Assembly (NCBI GenBank): GCA_003255065.1
Contig: QAOA01001679.1
Coordinates: 1-64,000, forward strand
Length of the DNA stretch: 64,000 nt
Direction: 5' to 3'
Source: Cercis canadensis
Taxonomy: Eukaryota > Streptophyta > Magnoliopsida > Fabales > Fabaceae
Numbering within the stretch: position 1 is the first letter of the stretch; each line of letters opens with the position of its first letter. The position numbers and the translations under genes were made by a program. The notes below the pieces were generated by a model. The model was not told the DNA's origin and ran no database searches. It saw only the letters and a list, made by a program, of their open reading frames with translations. This document shows positions 32,242-44,299 of the stretch, piece by piece.

Positions 32242-35004
32242 TTCAAAAAAAAAAAAAGAAAAAACTATGCAGAAGTTGTAATAGTGAAAGTATCAACTCA
32301 GAGTAGACAAACCAATATTCATAATTAAAGAATTTAAATTTAGCATGTTTGAAAGCTCAAACCCAAATCTAGAAATTATGTACAACATGCAACACAATGC
32401 AATTAGTACAAAACTTTACTATTTCAAACAAACAACAAAACTCAAATTTTCCTAGTCAAAATGCCATGCATTCATGCAAATCATCTACATTGACAAAGGG
32501 CCTCACAATAAATATCCAGAGAAGAGGTTCAGTTCTCAAAACCTTGGAAAATATATAAAATTGTAAAATCAGAGCGACTTTTTGAATACTTCTGTTCTTC
32601 AAAGAACTTTCTGAAGAAACTTGAGTTCAGAAAACTTTTCCTTTACTGCTACTTTTGTCTTTATTTCACACAAAGCAAAACCATAGAAGAATGGGTGTTT
32701 GCGCAAATTATATTTCTTAAGCTGTCTATCTCTGCATAAGACATCCTATGTAAACAAGATTGAAGAAATTTTTTCGTACTACTCAGCCCAAAGAAGGCTC
32801 ATTCTCCTGATCAATCTGCTATGTGCTTTACTAGTTCTAAGCCGCCAAGTCATTTAGTTTGCATTGCATTATTGCTTGGAGTAAGTGGTGTCAATACTTA
32901 GATATTTTTGGTGACACCAGACTATGGCATAGGCATTGGAGCACTTCTTAATAAGCCTTCAAGAATTTGGACTGGAAGGAGAACAAAAGTGTATGGGGAT
33001 ATGCAATATTTGGCAGTAGTTTGGTGCCTGTGTTTAGAATGCTAAGTATTTAATCCATCAACATATCATGTGGGGAGCATTGTCTACACCGCTTCCATAT
33101 GAACCACAGTGGAACATGTGGGCATTGATAGTTTAATTTGGTTATAATTAGTTTCCCGTTTGGTAGTCTTTCTCAAGATCCCATTTCTTTCTCTTCAACA
33201 TTTTCTATAAAAGAATTTTTTTTTTAGATGTAAGAAAAGATTACAACTATTTCTAATTAATATCATAAATATGACCAATAAACAGTACAACTATCATCCC
33301 TGGGATTATGATCCAAAGTCCAGATCATACCTCTGCTACCATGTTCATCTCCTACTAGAAGAAGATTTTCCCCTATGACATCCATTATTGTTTTATTTCC
33401 CTTTTTCTACCCTACTAAAAAAAAATACTACCAATGTAGATTGCAGTTTAGAGCAAAAGTCATCTGACATGTAGTTTTTCTGACTACAAACTAATTATAT
33501 TGACAACTCATAAACCCTTGATGCTGGAAAGAATCAAACTCCCGACCTTAAATAAAGGATTAAACTGTAACAACTAGGATGAACCATTTAGTCATTAGTA
33601 CAATGTTAGCTGCCTTATATAATCTACAGTCAGTTTATAGCATTGGAAAAGAAATTCTCATAAAGTCATTAGGATACTTTTGATTTTTCAAAAAGGAGAG
33701 CACAAATTATGCAATTTTCAACCTTAGGTGTAAATAAACAAGGATTAAAATCTGTACAAACTATAAAACCAAATCCTTGTCAAGAGAAAAGAGGCTTATA
33801 CAACATCCAAAAGAAGTCCTGATGCTTGCTAAAGAATTCGGATGTAGGAATTGTAGAGGGAGGCAGGGGGAATAGAGAAGAAAAAGTTTTCTGAAAATCA
33901 TTGAATCATCAAGGGCAAGAACTGATCATATAACTTGTAATAGGATCTTCTAACATACTCAGGAAAAGGGTAATCCTCATCAATCATAATCTTACTAGAA
34001 ACATAAAGAAAAGCATTTTACCCTTTCAACTTTGCCCCTTTTGGAAACTCTCGCCTTAAACTTTGAGAAATCTCCTAATAAACACTCAATCCAACTTCCC
34101 TTAACAATCATAAACTGAATGGAGGAGACATATTAATAAAAGTTGGACAAAAAGAGATGAAATTTCCTATTGCCAGATTTCTCAAAAACCAAGCCATTAA
34201 TTGTCAATTATAAGTTGAGAGTAATTTGTAAAAGTGACAAGGTTGATGGGAGTAAAATGTAGTTTCCCAATTAAAACCAACAAATTACCAATGGGAAATC
34301 CAAATTACATGCGGAAACCCAAAACCTAATGTGCAGAACCCTAATTGCAAATATCACATCCTTATCTTTGGAACTTTCTTTGGAAACTTTCTTTAAATAT
34401 ATATTATATATATATATATATATTATCAATTTCATTAGAACAATCTTAAGTATTATATCCTCGAACATCTCAAGAATCTAATATTAGAAACAAATCACAT
34501 GTCCAGTTTCAACTATTATATCCTCAAGCTCTACAATCTCAGCTCAGGTAGGGCATTGTGTCCTTCATTACTGCATAAGTACAATTTGACTAGCAACAAG
34601 ACAACATCCTAAGAAAAGAACCAAAAAACTATAATAATTTTTGCTGTCATCCCAAATTCATATAATTAATTTAAAATAATATACCAAAACCAATGACAAT
34701 ATTGGAGAATAGTGAAGAACCTTAGTGTCGCTATCAACCTCCTAACATATAAAACCAGATAAATCTTCATTAAGACATTCTAGACAAGAGGAATCAAAGA
34801 CAAGTCAAACATATGCAACACATTCAAATTCATGTTATTCTAATGGATAATTGTGCAGTTAAAAAAATAGAAGTAAAGCATAGATACTTCATGGATCACA
34901 TTCTAACAATTTCAACCTATCAAATTAGTACTGCATGCAAAATTGAGGACTACAGTTCCACAAAACATGGAGCCAAAAGGAAAATCCTGCTCAAACATGC
35001 TTAC
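32242..35004. other. Long intron-position sequence, no gene seen
   Basis: Separates IleRS exons c and d. AT-rich, with a TA microsatellite at about 34397-34424; no coding frame or element end with a target duplication was recognised. Confidence 0.5.
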
Positions 35005-35102
35005 CAGCTTGGAACAGCCCTGTAAATTAGAGGAGTACCAGATCTCCAGCATAATGGATAAGAATGTGTAAAAGTTTCAAATTTAACAAGCCTACCATTT
35101 GC
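35005..35102 (-). pseudogene. IleRS fragment exon c
   Basis: 98 bp: [20 protein letters not shown] then [13 protein letters not shown], where the family reads [22 protein letters not shown]; the Asp is Gly. Acceptor TTCTCAG; donor GTAAGC splits the last Trp codon as TG/G, completed by exon d. Confidence 0.9.
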
Positions 35103-35576
35103 CTGAGAAAATATGGAAAGAAAACAAATAAACATAAGAATATAATTGAAGCAAAGTTGAAATAAAAACATTTAAGTTCCTCTCAACAAAGAATGCACTT
35201 TCTATAACATCGTTTGAAACTCTACTAATAATATTTAAAAATCTTTCAACACCAGAAAGTAGGGATGCAGGATACACTAGTATCAAGATAGCCTGATCAA
35301 ACATTTCTTTTAGGGTTATAACAGTTAAAGCTGTTAGTTAGTTAATAAAAATATTTTTTCTTGTTGAAGCTGAACAAGAATAAGCAATTATGTTCCATAT
35401 TATTCAGAGGAAAAAAAATGATTCCTGCATATGATTTTAGTAATTGACCCATATGAAAAGAAAACATGACATTCACTATGTTATGCGAGAATCTTTAGCA
35501 AAGTTTCAAACTAGCAACACCATATGTCATTCCACAACAAATAATAGGATTTCAATTTTGGATACACATAACATAC

Positions 35577-35687
35577 CTTTACAGCTGCAACAATATCCTT
35601 ATCAGCATTCTTGATATAGCAGCCACTAAAATCAGTAACTTTTTTCGTAAAGTTGCCATCATCATCAACAACAACAATTAGGTTTTC
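35577..35687 (-). pseudogene. IleRS fragment exon b
   Basis: 37 codons exactly: ENLIVVVDDDGNFTKKVTDF, then SGCYIKNADKDIVAAVK, editing-domain sequence. Acceptor CTGTAG and donor GTATGT are both good. Phase 0 on both sides. Confidence 0.9.
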
Positions 35688-36204
35688 CTACAGGCCAATA
35701 ACAGGGGATCTTAAATACTTGTAATGGTAAGATAACCAATTACAAAGTCATTGAACAAAAAAGAGAAATGCAAATACTAGAAGCATAAGCAAGACAATTC
35801 GGTACAAAAGTAAGAAAACCAGTTCTTTACAAAGGAAAATAATATAAGTAATGCAAGGCATATACTTCCACCGGATAGATGGAAACAAAATGGATATTCC
35901 AAGGCATGAATAGAAACAAAATTAATACATGCATGATAGTTGGCAAATCAGTAGTTACCAGTCACATGGAATGGAAAGGCAAAGGATAGGGAAGGTAAGC
36001 ATACTTGGACTGTTCTTTGGGCCACTATTCACTCAGAAGCTGGTTATCTTTGTATAGTCTTTTATGAAAATAGAAATATAAGTATTAAACAAACAAACTA
36101 AATCTTTAAACTCATAGTACAGAAACTCAAATCCCATTTGACTAGTCTCAAAGAAAGAAAAATACAATAAAAAACATGAGTCCAGAGAATAAAAATCCAA
36201 AAGA

Positions 36205-36515
36205 AATCAAGCAGATCTATTCAGTTCTTAAACACAGTGTCCATTGCACAAATTCTTCTATGTAACTAAAAATTATGTATTCCACTTTTCTCCCAGAAAT
36301 ATTTTGCTTTCAAAATATATATTTTTTCCCTAAGTAGGATTCACTATTTTTGATACTACTCAATCAGATCAATTAAATTCTTAAACGCATTGGTCATTGC
36401 ACAAATTCTTCTATCTAACTATAAATTATGTATTCCACTTTTCTCACCCCACCCCCAAAAAAAAAATTTATGCTTTCAAAATACAATTTCATTTTCTTAA
36501 GTAGGGTTCAACATT
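36205..36515. repeat. Tandem duplication, ~153-bp period
   Basis: ATTGCACAAATTCTTCTAT, AAATTATGTATTCCACTT and GCTTTCAAAATA recur with AAGTAGG(A/G)TTC in the same order (36271 and 36424 for AATTATGTATT). It lies between IleRS exons a and b. Confidence 0.8.
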
Positions 36516-37324
36516 CATGATGCTGCCGCATTGCATACACACCATATTCTCTGCAGCCTGTTCGAAAATGCAATCCTCAAGAGGCAATGATCCCAGTAAA
36601 ACTTAGTGGAATCGAAAAGCATCACATTTAAATTTAAAGACTGCTGATGAAAAATTAAGGGAATTATGAATCCCATCATTTGATGTTTAGAAACTACCAA
36701 TGAAACCTGAATAAGTTGAACCAGGAAAAAAGAAAGCCAAGCTATTTGCCAAAACAGAACAATGCAATTCCTATATGGAATGGAAGATATTTTGACATAG
36801 CAACGAATAATTTTCTGAATATGGAAAATCTCAATGTCAGGTTGCACCACAGTTTACTGCATACATTTTGGAGCGGTTTAGAAGTCATGTTTATCACAGA
36901 TCCCTTATTCCTATACTTAGTATTGTTCTCATTAGCAATCAATACCCATTTGGGAGCATGAACAACTTACATATGTTTCAACAAGTATGAAGCTTATGAA
37001 ATTCCTGCTATTTAAATAGTAAGGATCTAACCATTTGGTAAGGCTTGTAAACAACTTTCTCCTCCATTCACGTTACTCTTCCAACTTGTATAGTTAACAG
37101 AAAATATTTGGGAATAATATCCTATAGAGTACTTAAAAATTGAAACATATATACACACATTACACACAATATATACAAAAAGATACCAAAACACATTCCA
37201 TGGCCATAATTCTACAGCCTCAGTTCCAAATACACAAAGCATACAAGCATACTTTCTCTAGTTGCACTAGCTCAGGGAAAACCAAAACTCAAGCTTAATA
37301 ATTTAAGTCCACCAAAGTACGAAC

Positions 37325-37490
37325 CTTACTGATAATTTGATTCTTGATGCAAACACAAAAATCATCTTCACTGAAAGCAGAAGCACAATGGACAATGCCA
37401 GTACCACTGTCATCGGTAACATAACTATCTGCAACAACTCCAAAAGCAAAGTCAGAAAACTCCATAAAGTACTTGAATAGTGGTTCATAC
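37325..37490 (-). pseudogene. IleRS fragment exon a
   Basis: Acceptor CTGCAG precedes the exon; 55 codons read YEPLFKYFMEFSDFAFGVVA followed by the editing-domain signature DSYVTDDSGTGIVHCASAF. The family has TDDSGTGIVHCAPAFGEDD, so the conserved Pro and Gly are changed to Ser. The donor after AAG is GTTCGT, a weak site. The frame joins exon b in phase 0; one Gly usual at this junction is missing. Confidence 0.88.
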
Positions 37491-37673
37491 CTGCAGAAAA
37501 AATAGTATCCAAAGAAAATGTAAAACAATTTAAAAATTTTAGGGACTGAAAATGAAATTTAACCAGATTAGTTTACTCAAATGTACACATGTACCAAGAA
37601 AAATGAAGTACTAGGAAACTCAATGCATACTCCAACCCATGTTAATGAAAGGAGTAAGATGTATGTACCTTCA

Positions 37674-37757
37674 TTTGGCATAAGAGCTCCAAAAGCAAAA
37701 GAAGCACTGCAAAGTGCCATGAGTGAAAGGAGGAAAACTCGAGAGCTAGTCATGTGG
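37674..37757 (-). other. Signal-peptide-like exon, unidentified
   Basis: On the minus strand an ATG at about 37755 opens MTSSRVFLLSLMALCSASFA, a clear signal-peptide shape (basic start, hydrophobic core, small residues), ending FGALMPNEG before GTACAT, a possible donor. A longer frame starts at 37792. It lies 0.2 kb upstream of the IleRS exon a and is unrelated to IleRS. Plants have many small secreted proteins with such leaders; no family can be named. Confidence 0.3.
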
Positions 37758-38339
37758 TGCTTGACTTGATATTGATAGAATGGAAAATCCATCAGATTTG
37801 GTAGTAAGAGTTGTGGGGAAACATAGCAAAGATCAAAAGATCACTTTCTGTTTGGTGAGGATAAAGAGAAGCCGACACAGGTAGAGAACAAGGAGGGAGA
37901 CCTTAAAAAGGAAGCTCAGAAAAGTAATTAAAACTTGAAAAGTTGTCTTCTTCCAATTTTTAATATTGTTTAATGTTTTATATTAAATCAATTATTCCAT
38001 ATACTACATAGATAGGCAAATGCAGACGAAGGTGTTTTACTTTAAAAACACCTTCCAAGACTGTCAAATTATATCTATGCATAGCACAGAAATTATACAA
38101 GATAATTAAAATTAAAATCTCTTCTTAGGCAAAATTCCCTCAACTCTACAAAGAAAATCCTTACAAAACTAATCTACTAACAATCAATTAGCCAAATACC
38201 AGAACCAAGAAAATGAAACCCTAGCCTTAAAATGTATTTGCTAAAAGCTGTTATACAAAATTCTCAAATCCCAAATAAAAACCCACACATATATATATAT
38301 CAATATGTCAACACAAAGCAGAAGCAAAGTGAAGGGTAC

Positions 38340-38900
38340 TAACATCGTTGAGCATCGACCTCGAAGCCCACCGTCAATAACCCCATAAACCCTTCTCATT
38401 CACCATTCACCACAAACCTTATTGGCCCTGCACTTCCCTGAATGGTGATTGTAATCAAGAACCTGTTGACCCGTAATTTTTTATCGTAGTTACTCTTATT
38501 CTTGGTCTTTTGTGGCCCAATTCTCCCAGATGTACCCTTCTTCATCAATTTGGTTTTCTCTTCGATTCACAAGAAACCCAATTGAAAACAAATTCAGTTT
38601 TCTCTCAGACGCATCCTCGTTCATCAAGTCATCGTCCTCTGTCGGCTACGGTTCCCTGCATCCCTTTGCTTTGGTCTCTGAAAGTCGATTTCACTGGGTG
38701 AATGAATTTGGCGAGCCAGATAAATGGGAATTTTAGTCGATAACCATAATGGTTCTACAGGAGAAAGGTCGTGGAGACAAAATGAAAAGAAACCCCAGAT
38801 CAGATTCACAGAGAGTAGCGACTGAGAGTTTGAATTTCAGCAGCGAACACTCGGAGGGACTGCGTTACTTTGTGAAGGCGCAAATCACTGATTTGTTTAG
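38340..38900 (-). other. GC-richer stretch resembling a promoter and 5' leader
   Basis: Unlike its AT-rich surroundings this interval has balanced composition and CT-rich runs on the minus strand (CTTTCTCCTGTAG, CTCTCTGTGAATC). It lies upstream of the IleRS fragment in the same direction. No N-terminal IleRS exon follows it. It may be the start of the duplicated gene or of another gene. Confidence 0.25.
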
Positions 38901-41900
38901 ATGTGCCTCATATAGTAGTTTATAATGGGGAGGGCCTTCAGTCTCATATTTGGTTGTTTTCTTTCTTTCTATTTGTAAAAAGAGGTATTTCATTTAAAAA
39001 ATATTTAAAATTTTTTTGTTAGAATTTTTACTTTATTACTAAAAACTTATAACCACATAATTTTATAGTCTTTATTACTTTATTCTAATAACCACATTTA
39101 AATTTGGTAAGATTCTATAAGAAATTTTTATCTTTATTAAATAGTCTTACTTTTCTATCTATTTAATATTTACTATAATTAAAAAATAATTATGCAATAA
39201 TGAACTAAAATTAAGCAAGTGTTGATTAGATGGACTAAAATATTTTGGGAGAATTATTTTTTTTAGGTGAGAGAGCATATTTATTTAGTTATTCAAATAA
39301 ATAATATTTTGAGAGAATTATTGCCAGGTATCAAAACCTTGCAATAATTATAAAGATTAAGGGGAGTTTTATTATATCCCATAAGTATGTCATACCACAT
39401 TGATGTAGTAAGCATCTACCATCATCTGAGGTGTGGATTGTGCTCTGATGGATCGACTTTACAGCCATAGTGCTATTATGAATAGACTTTGTAGATTTGA
39501 CTCGATAGTTAATGGAAAATACAGAGAGACCCCATAATTGTTCCCCATGCAAGGTGCACGTGATGATTTAATGTAAAACACTAGAGGATTTAATTGCAAA
39601 TAACTTTTATCCATTATGGTCATGGATGCAGGAAGAACCTGCACTCAGTTGCCACATGTCTTTGTATAACAGTTTATCATATTTTATCAATTTTTTTTCC
39701 TTGCCTTCCTTCAGCTTTTCAATTCCTCTTCCGACACACAACCCCTTCCCACTGATGCAACACAACTACCTGTCCCTTATTGTGTATGGATATACAGAAA
39801 AAACCAAATGTATCGTAGCATGACCCTAGAGTAGATAAAAAGAGAATATTCTATTTTTGTTTTTTTTTTCCTTTCCAATTTTTGGAAGCTCTTCGATACC
39901 TTCTTCGGCAACACTGAGATGCGCATACCTTCTCTTCCTCTCTATGTTTCTCTACATGATGAATGAACTGCTTAGTTGCTTCTTAATTTCCTTTTTCTTT
40001 TCTGTAACCCTAAGATCTTGATTATTACGATTTGGTGAATATTTTTAGTTACAATAAATGGTGGTTTTATCATTTACTTAGTTAAATTCTATATGGACTA
40101 CCGTTATGTATTATTATCCCTTTTGAATTTCCTTTTATATAATTGAAGTTGTTACATGTTGTCATCTAAGGCAAAACTAAAATGGGTTTTATTAATTTTT
40201 CAATGTGCTGCAAGAAATTTTGTTAATCCCACTATATGCTTTGCTAAATTTCTATGATGTAATTGGGTAATTTTGGGTAATTCTGGCAACTTGCTAACCA
40301 ATGTTTTCATATGGAGATGACCACAAGACGTGTTCTAATAATTTGGCTTGCTGACCGTTTCCTAGTACTAAGTCAAGCAAAAGTGGTCTATTCTTAATGA
40401 TCAATGCTAACATACTTAGTCTCAGTGAGCTTCTAAATGAATTCCTCAATAACTTGAACTTGCCCTTTGGTATCCAGTACTATGGGTCTGAGTTATTTGT
40501 ATGGTACTATTCATCACAAATAGTTCTAATAAAGTTGAAGATATTTGTGATTTTTGCTCAGTTCTTAGTTCTTGCTATGGTGATTTTACTGGTGTTATTG
40601 GTTTGACTCTTCTTTCTGATTTCAACACTTCCTTTGATGTTTCCTTTGGCATCAATAAAAACTTTTATTTCATCTTTTTGAGTTTATTTTCCTTAAATGG
40701 TCTACTCATAGTTAGAGTTACCTCCTTCTGTATTGTTTGTTTTTTATTTGCTTTTAGTGCTTTCTCTATGTAAATTTATATTTCATGCTAATGTTTATAT
40801 CTTTTATTGTCATTTCATCCTTCTCTTTTCAAACCATCAAGATCAGTGTTCTATTTCTTTGTTACATGCTTTTAGTCCTTAACAATTTCTTTCTTTTCAA
40901 CCTGTGTTCAAAATTTTACCATGATGTGAAGAGTTATTTAGTAGAAAGTGTATTTCTTTTGAAGAAAAGAGAATGTTGTATATGATTTGTAGGGCTATGT
41001 AGTAGCTATGGGCATTTGTGAATTGATTAAAACTTATATGAGATATCTAATTAAGTTTCAACTAATTTAGGATAATTAGAAGTTAGTTATGGAAGATAAA
41101 TTGTTTCTTCATTTATGACTTAGGGTAAAAGCCTCTGATTTAGTTAATCATGTTTCATTCTCTTAAAGGTAGTATTTGTGTATGAATGAGGTTTAGTACC
41201 AACAAGAAAAAAGTTATAACTTCAACAATGGTAAGTAGTTATAGATAAATCTACTATAGACTGCAGAGGATGAAGCACATCTTGAGCTGTATGGTGTTAA
41301 CTTAATTATTAACAACTATAGTTGTTGAAGATCACTTTTGTTTCTATTCAATATCTGGTATTGTAAATTTTTTAAGCTTTGTATCCACTTGACCACTTCT
41401 CATATTGAACTTTTCTTAATGGATGAGCCCAAGTGAGCAAATATTTTTTTTTTGAAGATAGAAGTCCCCTTTCTTATTTAGTCTACCGTGATTTTTTATT
41501 TTTGATCTTATCTGCATTGGCCTCAATTTCTAATTAAAACTTCTCTTTCCTTTTTGGTTTGTTTTTAATATTATTTTCCTGTTAGTGTATCCTTAATTTA
41601 GCTGCTCCTTCTTTTGTGATGATTATTAAACTTCTTATAGTGGTTGGTAGTTTCAATTGTAACATCAATAAGAAAATTTTTGATGTATCTAAACATGTAG
41701 ATGTTGAAAGTTTCTTTGGACGATTTTCATTCTTTTTATTCTCTACATATTTCAAAAGCAGCTGCTTATTTCAGCTTTAACTTTTTTCTTTTAATAGAGG
41801 ATCATCGCCTTTAAGTTCTATTGCTCTAGTTGATATTGTATCTAGTTTGGCATCGCTGTCAACAAAGTATTGAGAGACTCATGTTGTGAATAGGGTTTTT

Positions 41901-42063
41901 CCTTTTATAGGTAATAACTTGGCTTTCCTTCTTTTAACAGACCATATGTCCATCAATCATTTCTTTAAGGCTTTCTAATGCTCGTTAACATTTTGTTAGC
42001 TTTCGCTATCAAGGTGATCTAAAAGTTGGTTCTGTAGGCTTATAATTTTGTAATGGCTTCCAG
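38901..42063. other. AT-rich stretch, mostly featureless
   Basis: No supported gene. A weak match to the 26030-26241 element lies at about 39385-39420. Around 39870-39960 there is a CT-rich leader-like stretch (CTTCTCTTCCTCTC) that could belong to the ARF fragment downstream, but the first ARF coding exon is not seen. Short plus-strand frames at 40397-40985 are hydrophobic by T-richness and look spurious. Confidence 0.45.
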
Positions 42064-42150
42064 GTTTCAATGTGGAGAAAGTTCAGTATAAGAATGCTAT
42101 GTTCACAGTTTTGGATGTTGGAGGATAAGAAAAACTAAGGCCACTTTTTA
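42064..42150 (+). pseudogene. ARF-family small GTPase exon fragment
   Basis: After an acceptor (CTTCCAG) the frame reads FNVEKVQYKNAMFTVLDVGG, stop, EKLRPLF. ADP-ribosylation factors have GFNVE...YKN..FTVWDVGGQ(D/E)K(I/L)RPLW: this covers switch 1, interswitch and switch 2. The Trp of WDVGG is Leu, the catalytic Gln after DVGG is a TAA codon (from CAA), and RHYF is lost. No other ARF exon (P-loop GLDAAGKTT or NKQD) is visible, so this is a dead fragment of a vesicle-trafficking GTPase gene. Confidence 0.85.
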
Positions 42151-42428
42151 TATAATCCACAAAGATGATAGAGATACCAGGATCGTGAGGTTCCAACTCT
42201 TGGACCAATTACTTGTTCAAGGGCAAAGAAATTCCAAACAGATATTGAACTACTTCTTAGAGAGAATCCATCTCATTTGAAGGAATTAGAGACCAAAACA
42301 AAGGAGTTTAAGCCCATGTTGATCTCCTTACTCATTTGCTTGGAAGATTAATCACAAATTGATAATGGAGGGATAATTCTAGAAATTCATAACTTTTGAC
42401 TAGTCAGCAGGTGACTAATTCAAGGTTT
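42151..42428 (+). mobile_element. Gypsy pol-end/LTR-like fragment
   Basis: A frame beginning near 42160 reads REVPTLGPITCSRAKKFQTD and ELETKTKEFKPMLISLL, the pattern seen at the start of Gypsy LTRs of this group (CPITRSRAKHL in element 1). The sequence TGATAGAGATACCAGG at 42163 resembles the LTR start. So it is probably an LTR piece inserted beside the ARF fragment. Confidence 0.4.
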
Positions 42429-42433
42429 CAAAG

Positions 42434-43092
42434 TGATGAGAATCAAGGCAATGCCAGAGCTTATAGCTTGAAAGCGCCGCAACATCGAAGCTTATAGCAT
42501 GACAGCACCAAGCAACCAAAGAGCCAACACCACATCACCTGGGCATTTTCTCCAACATGCGAGTTTTGTTCCAAAATGTGCATTTTAGTTAATGGCTCCG
42601 AGTTAGATTCACATTTTGGCCATTTTGGGCTCATTTTAATGTATTCAACCTATGTTTAGTTTCTTTTTTGTTGTTGGACTATTTGGGCTTTTACTAGGCT
42701 TAGGCCTTTTGCCAAATTAGGGTTTTCCTAATTAGTTGCTAGGTTTGCTAATGTATCTTTTCTATTTAAGGGAGGTAGCCCCCTTTGTGGCAGCCAACTT
42801 GAATTTTATATGAATGAGAGGATTCTCTTTCTCGGTTCTTTTGAGAACTTTGGAACTTATCAAGAATTATGAATTTTTGTGATGTTCTTCAAGACTTATC
42901 ACTCACCCCCATTTCCCTCTTAAGTGTGGTGTCTATCATTTTCGATACCTTTGGTTCTCACTTTGCTAAGTGATGGGTCAAGGTCCTCTTTGTTTTGTTT
43001 TTCTGTTTAAGAACTTGATTAGATGTTCTTGGGCAATTGAATCTCTCCAAATTCATGTTGGGTCTCGAGGAAAGTCCGAGAGGTTTGCATCA
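42434..43092 (+). repeat. 5' LTR of Gypsy element 2
   Basis: Begins TGATGAGAATCAAGG, ends TTTGCATCA. Contains TCTATTTAAGG as a possible TATA box near 42760. Confidence 0.9.
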
Positions 43093-43095
43093 TTT

Positions 43096-43107
43096 TGGTA
43101 TCAGAGC
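43096..43107 (+). promoter_or_regulatory. Primer binding site, Met-tRNA type
   Basis: TGGTATCAGAGC three bases after the LTR end. Confidence 0.92.
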
Positions 43108-44017
43108 TCGTGATTATAATCAAGGTTCGGTTATCTATTTTATTTTTTGATTTTGTTTTCTATCTTCCTTTGCCGTTCTGATTTTGTTTCCCATCTTTCT
43201 TGTTGTTATAGTTTTTGTTTTTCATTGTTCTTGATCTTTTGGATTTGCTGTTATTTTTTTGGGTTGTCTTTTTTATTATTTCTCTATGTATCCTTTGGTA
43301 ACTGCCACTAAGGTTCTATTTGGCGTGTTCCAATAATTTTTTTTTTGGGTTTATCTTGTTGATTCTTCTTGCTCTGTACGATTTTGAGCTGCTATCCCTC
43401 TCTAGCTAATGATTTGCATCTATATGTAGCATGATTGAATCAATAGTATTAAAAAAAATTATGGGCATGTGTTGAAGAAAAGTATGAACATGCAAGTTGT
43501 TCTTGAGAAAAGAAATTAAAAATTCATACAAAAAAAAATTCTGGAATAGTTTGCAAAATTGAGAAATTGAATGCTATTTGAGTTGCGCAAAGCTTTATGA
43601 TATAGCTCTTGAGTTGAAATTACATTAGTTGCTCAAATTGTGATTGGGAAATTGTGAAATCGATCTTGAATTTGGAAATTTTGATGAAATTCAGTTTTAA
43701 TCCCTAATTGATTCATGAATTGAGATTTTTCCTTGCTTATTCATCCTATTCGGCATTGAGTTTCATTTATGCTTGTTCTTGAATTCATTTTTCTTGTTAT
43801 TTTTCTGTTTTTTGCTTGATTTAGTCTTGTCAATTCCTTGATTCCTTTGTGTTATGCGCCATATTTACATTCTTGTGATGAGTTGATTCGCTTTGGAGAT
43901 TGTCACAAAATCATACTCTTGGTTTGTTTGCTTAGTTCGATGAAGGACTAAAGAGAGAAAATTAAGAGTGGTAAAAGGCAAGAATGTGTAAGCTTATTAG
44001 AGGAACACGAGTGTATA
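43108..44017 (+). other. Gypsy 2 leader
   Basis: T-rich untranslated stretch between primer site and gag, no coding frame supported. Confidence 0.6.
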
Positions 44018-44299
44018 GTGACATTATTTGAGTGCAAACACGTGAGAGAGTGTGTAAGATTTTCTTTGCTAACATCATTTTTAGGTTTTACAACCATGGA
44101 TAGAGGAAGTGAGGTGGGAGACCAAGTATTCATGCTTCGTGCCATGCAACAACAGTTTGAACACAGGATGAGCCAGAGAGTGACCAAAGGCAGCCACCTA
44201 AAGCTGCAACATCGAATGGGTAGATATGAGGATAACTTACAAAGGCAGCCACCTAAAGCTCCTCAAGTAAAAAGGAGAAATAGGAGGGGCCCTATGTAG
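44018..44299 (+). pseudogene. Gypsy 2 gag remnant
   Basis: The frame includes MDRGSEVGDQVFMLRAMQQQ and an Arg/Gln/Pro-rich tail. Compared with element 1 (ATQQQF) only the gag N-terminus remains. Two phrases (GAGCCAGAGAGTGACCAAAG at 44170 and 44304; AGGCAGCCACCTAAAGCT at 44207 region and 44245) are repeated, pointing to slippage duplications. The capsid core (WWDQL) is gone. Confidence 0.7.

Larger units (their letters stand above)
29639..37490 (-). pseudogene. Cytosolic isoleucyl-tRNA synthetase gene fragment, five exons
   Basis: Five exons on the minus strand (37490-37325, 35687-35577, 35102-35005, 32135-32057, 29791-29639) encode about 200 consecutive residues of the editing domain and the following catalytic region of a eukaryotic-type IleRS, which normally exceeds 1,100 residues. 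Exon phases fit each other, splice donors are GT and most acceptors AG, and no stop occurs. Missing are the N-terminal exons with the HIGH motif and the downstream exons with KMSKR; neither is seen between 28450 and 42000. So it is a truncated genomic duplication, not a retrocopy. Intact phase suggests fairly recent origin or residual constraint. It may belong to an old gene rearranged by the neighbouring elements. Confidence 0.85.

Noticed and set aside
40397..40985. Membrane protein gene on the plus strand
   Set aside because: Three overlapping T-rich frames with no conserved motif; hydrophobicity follows from base composition.
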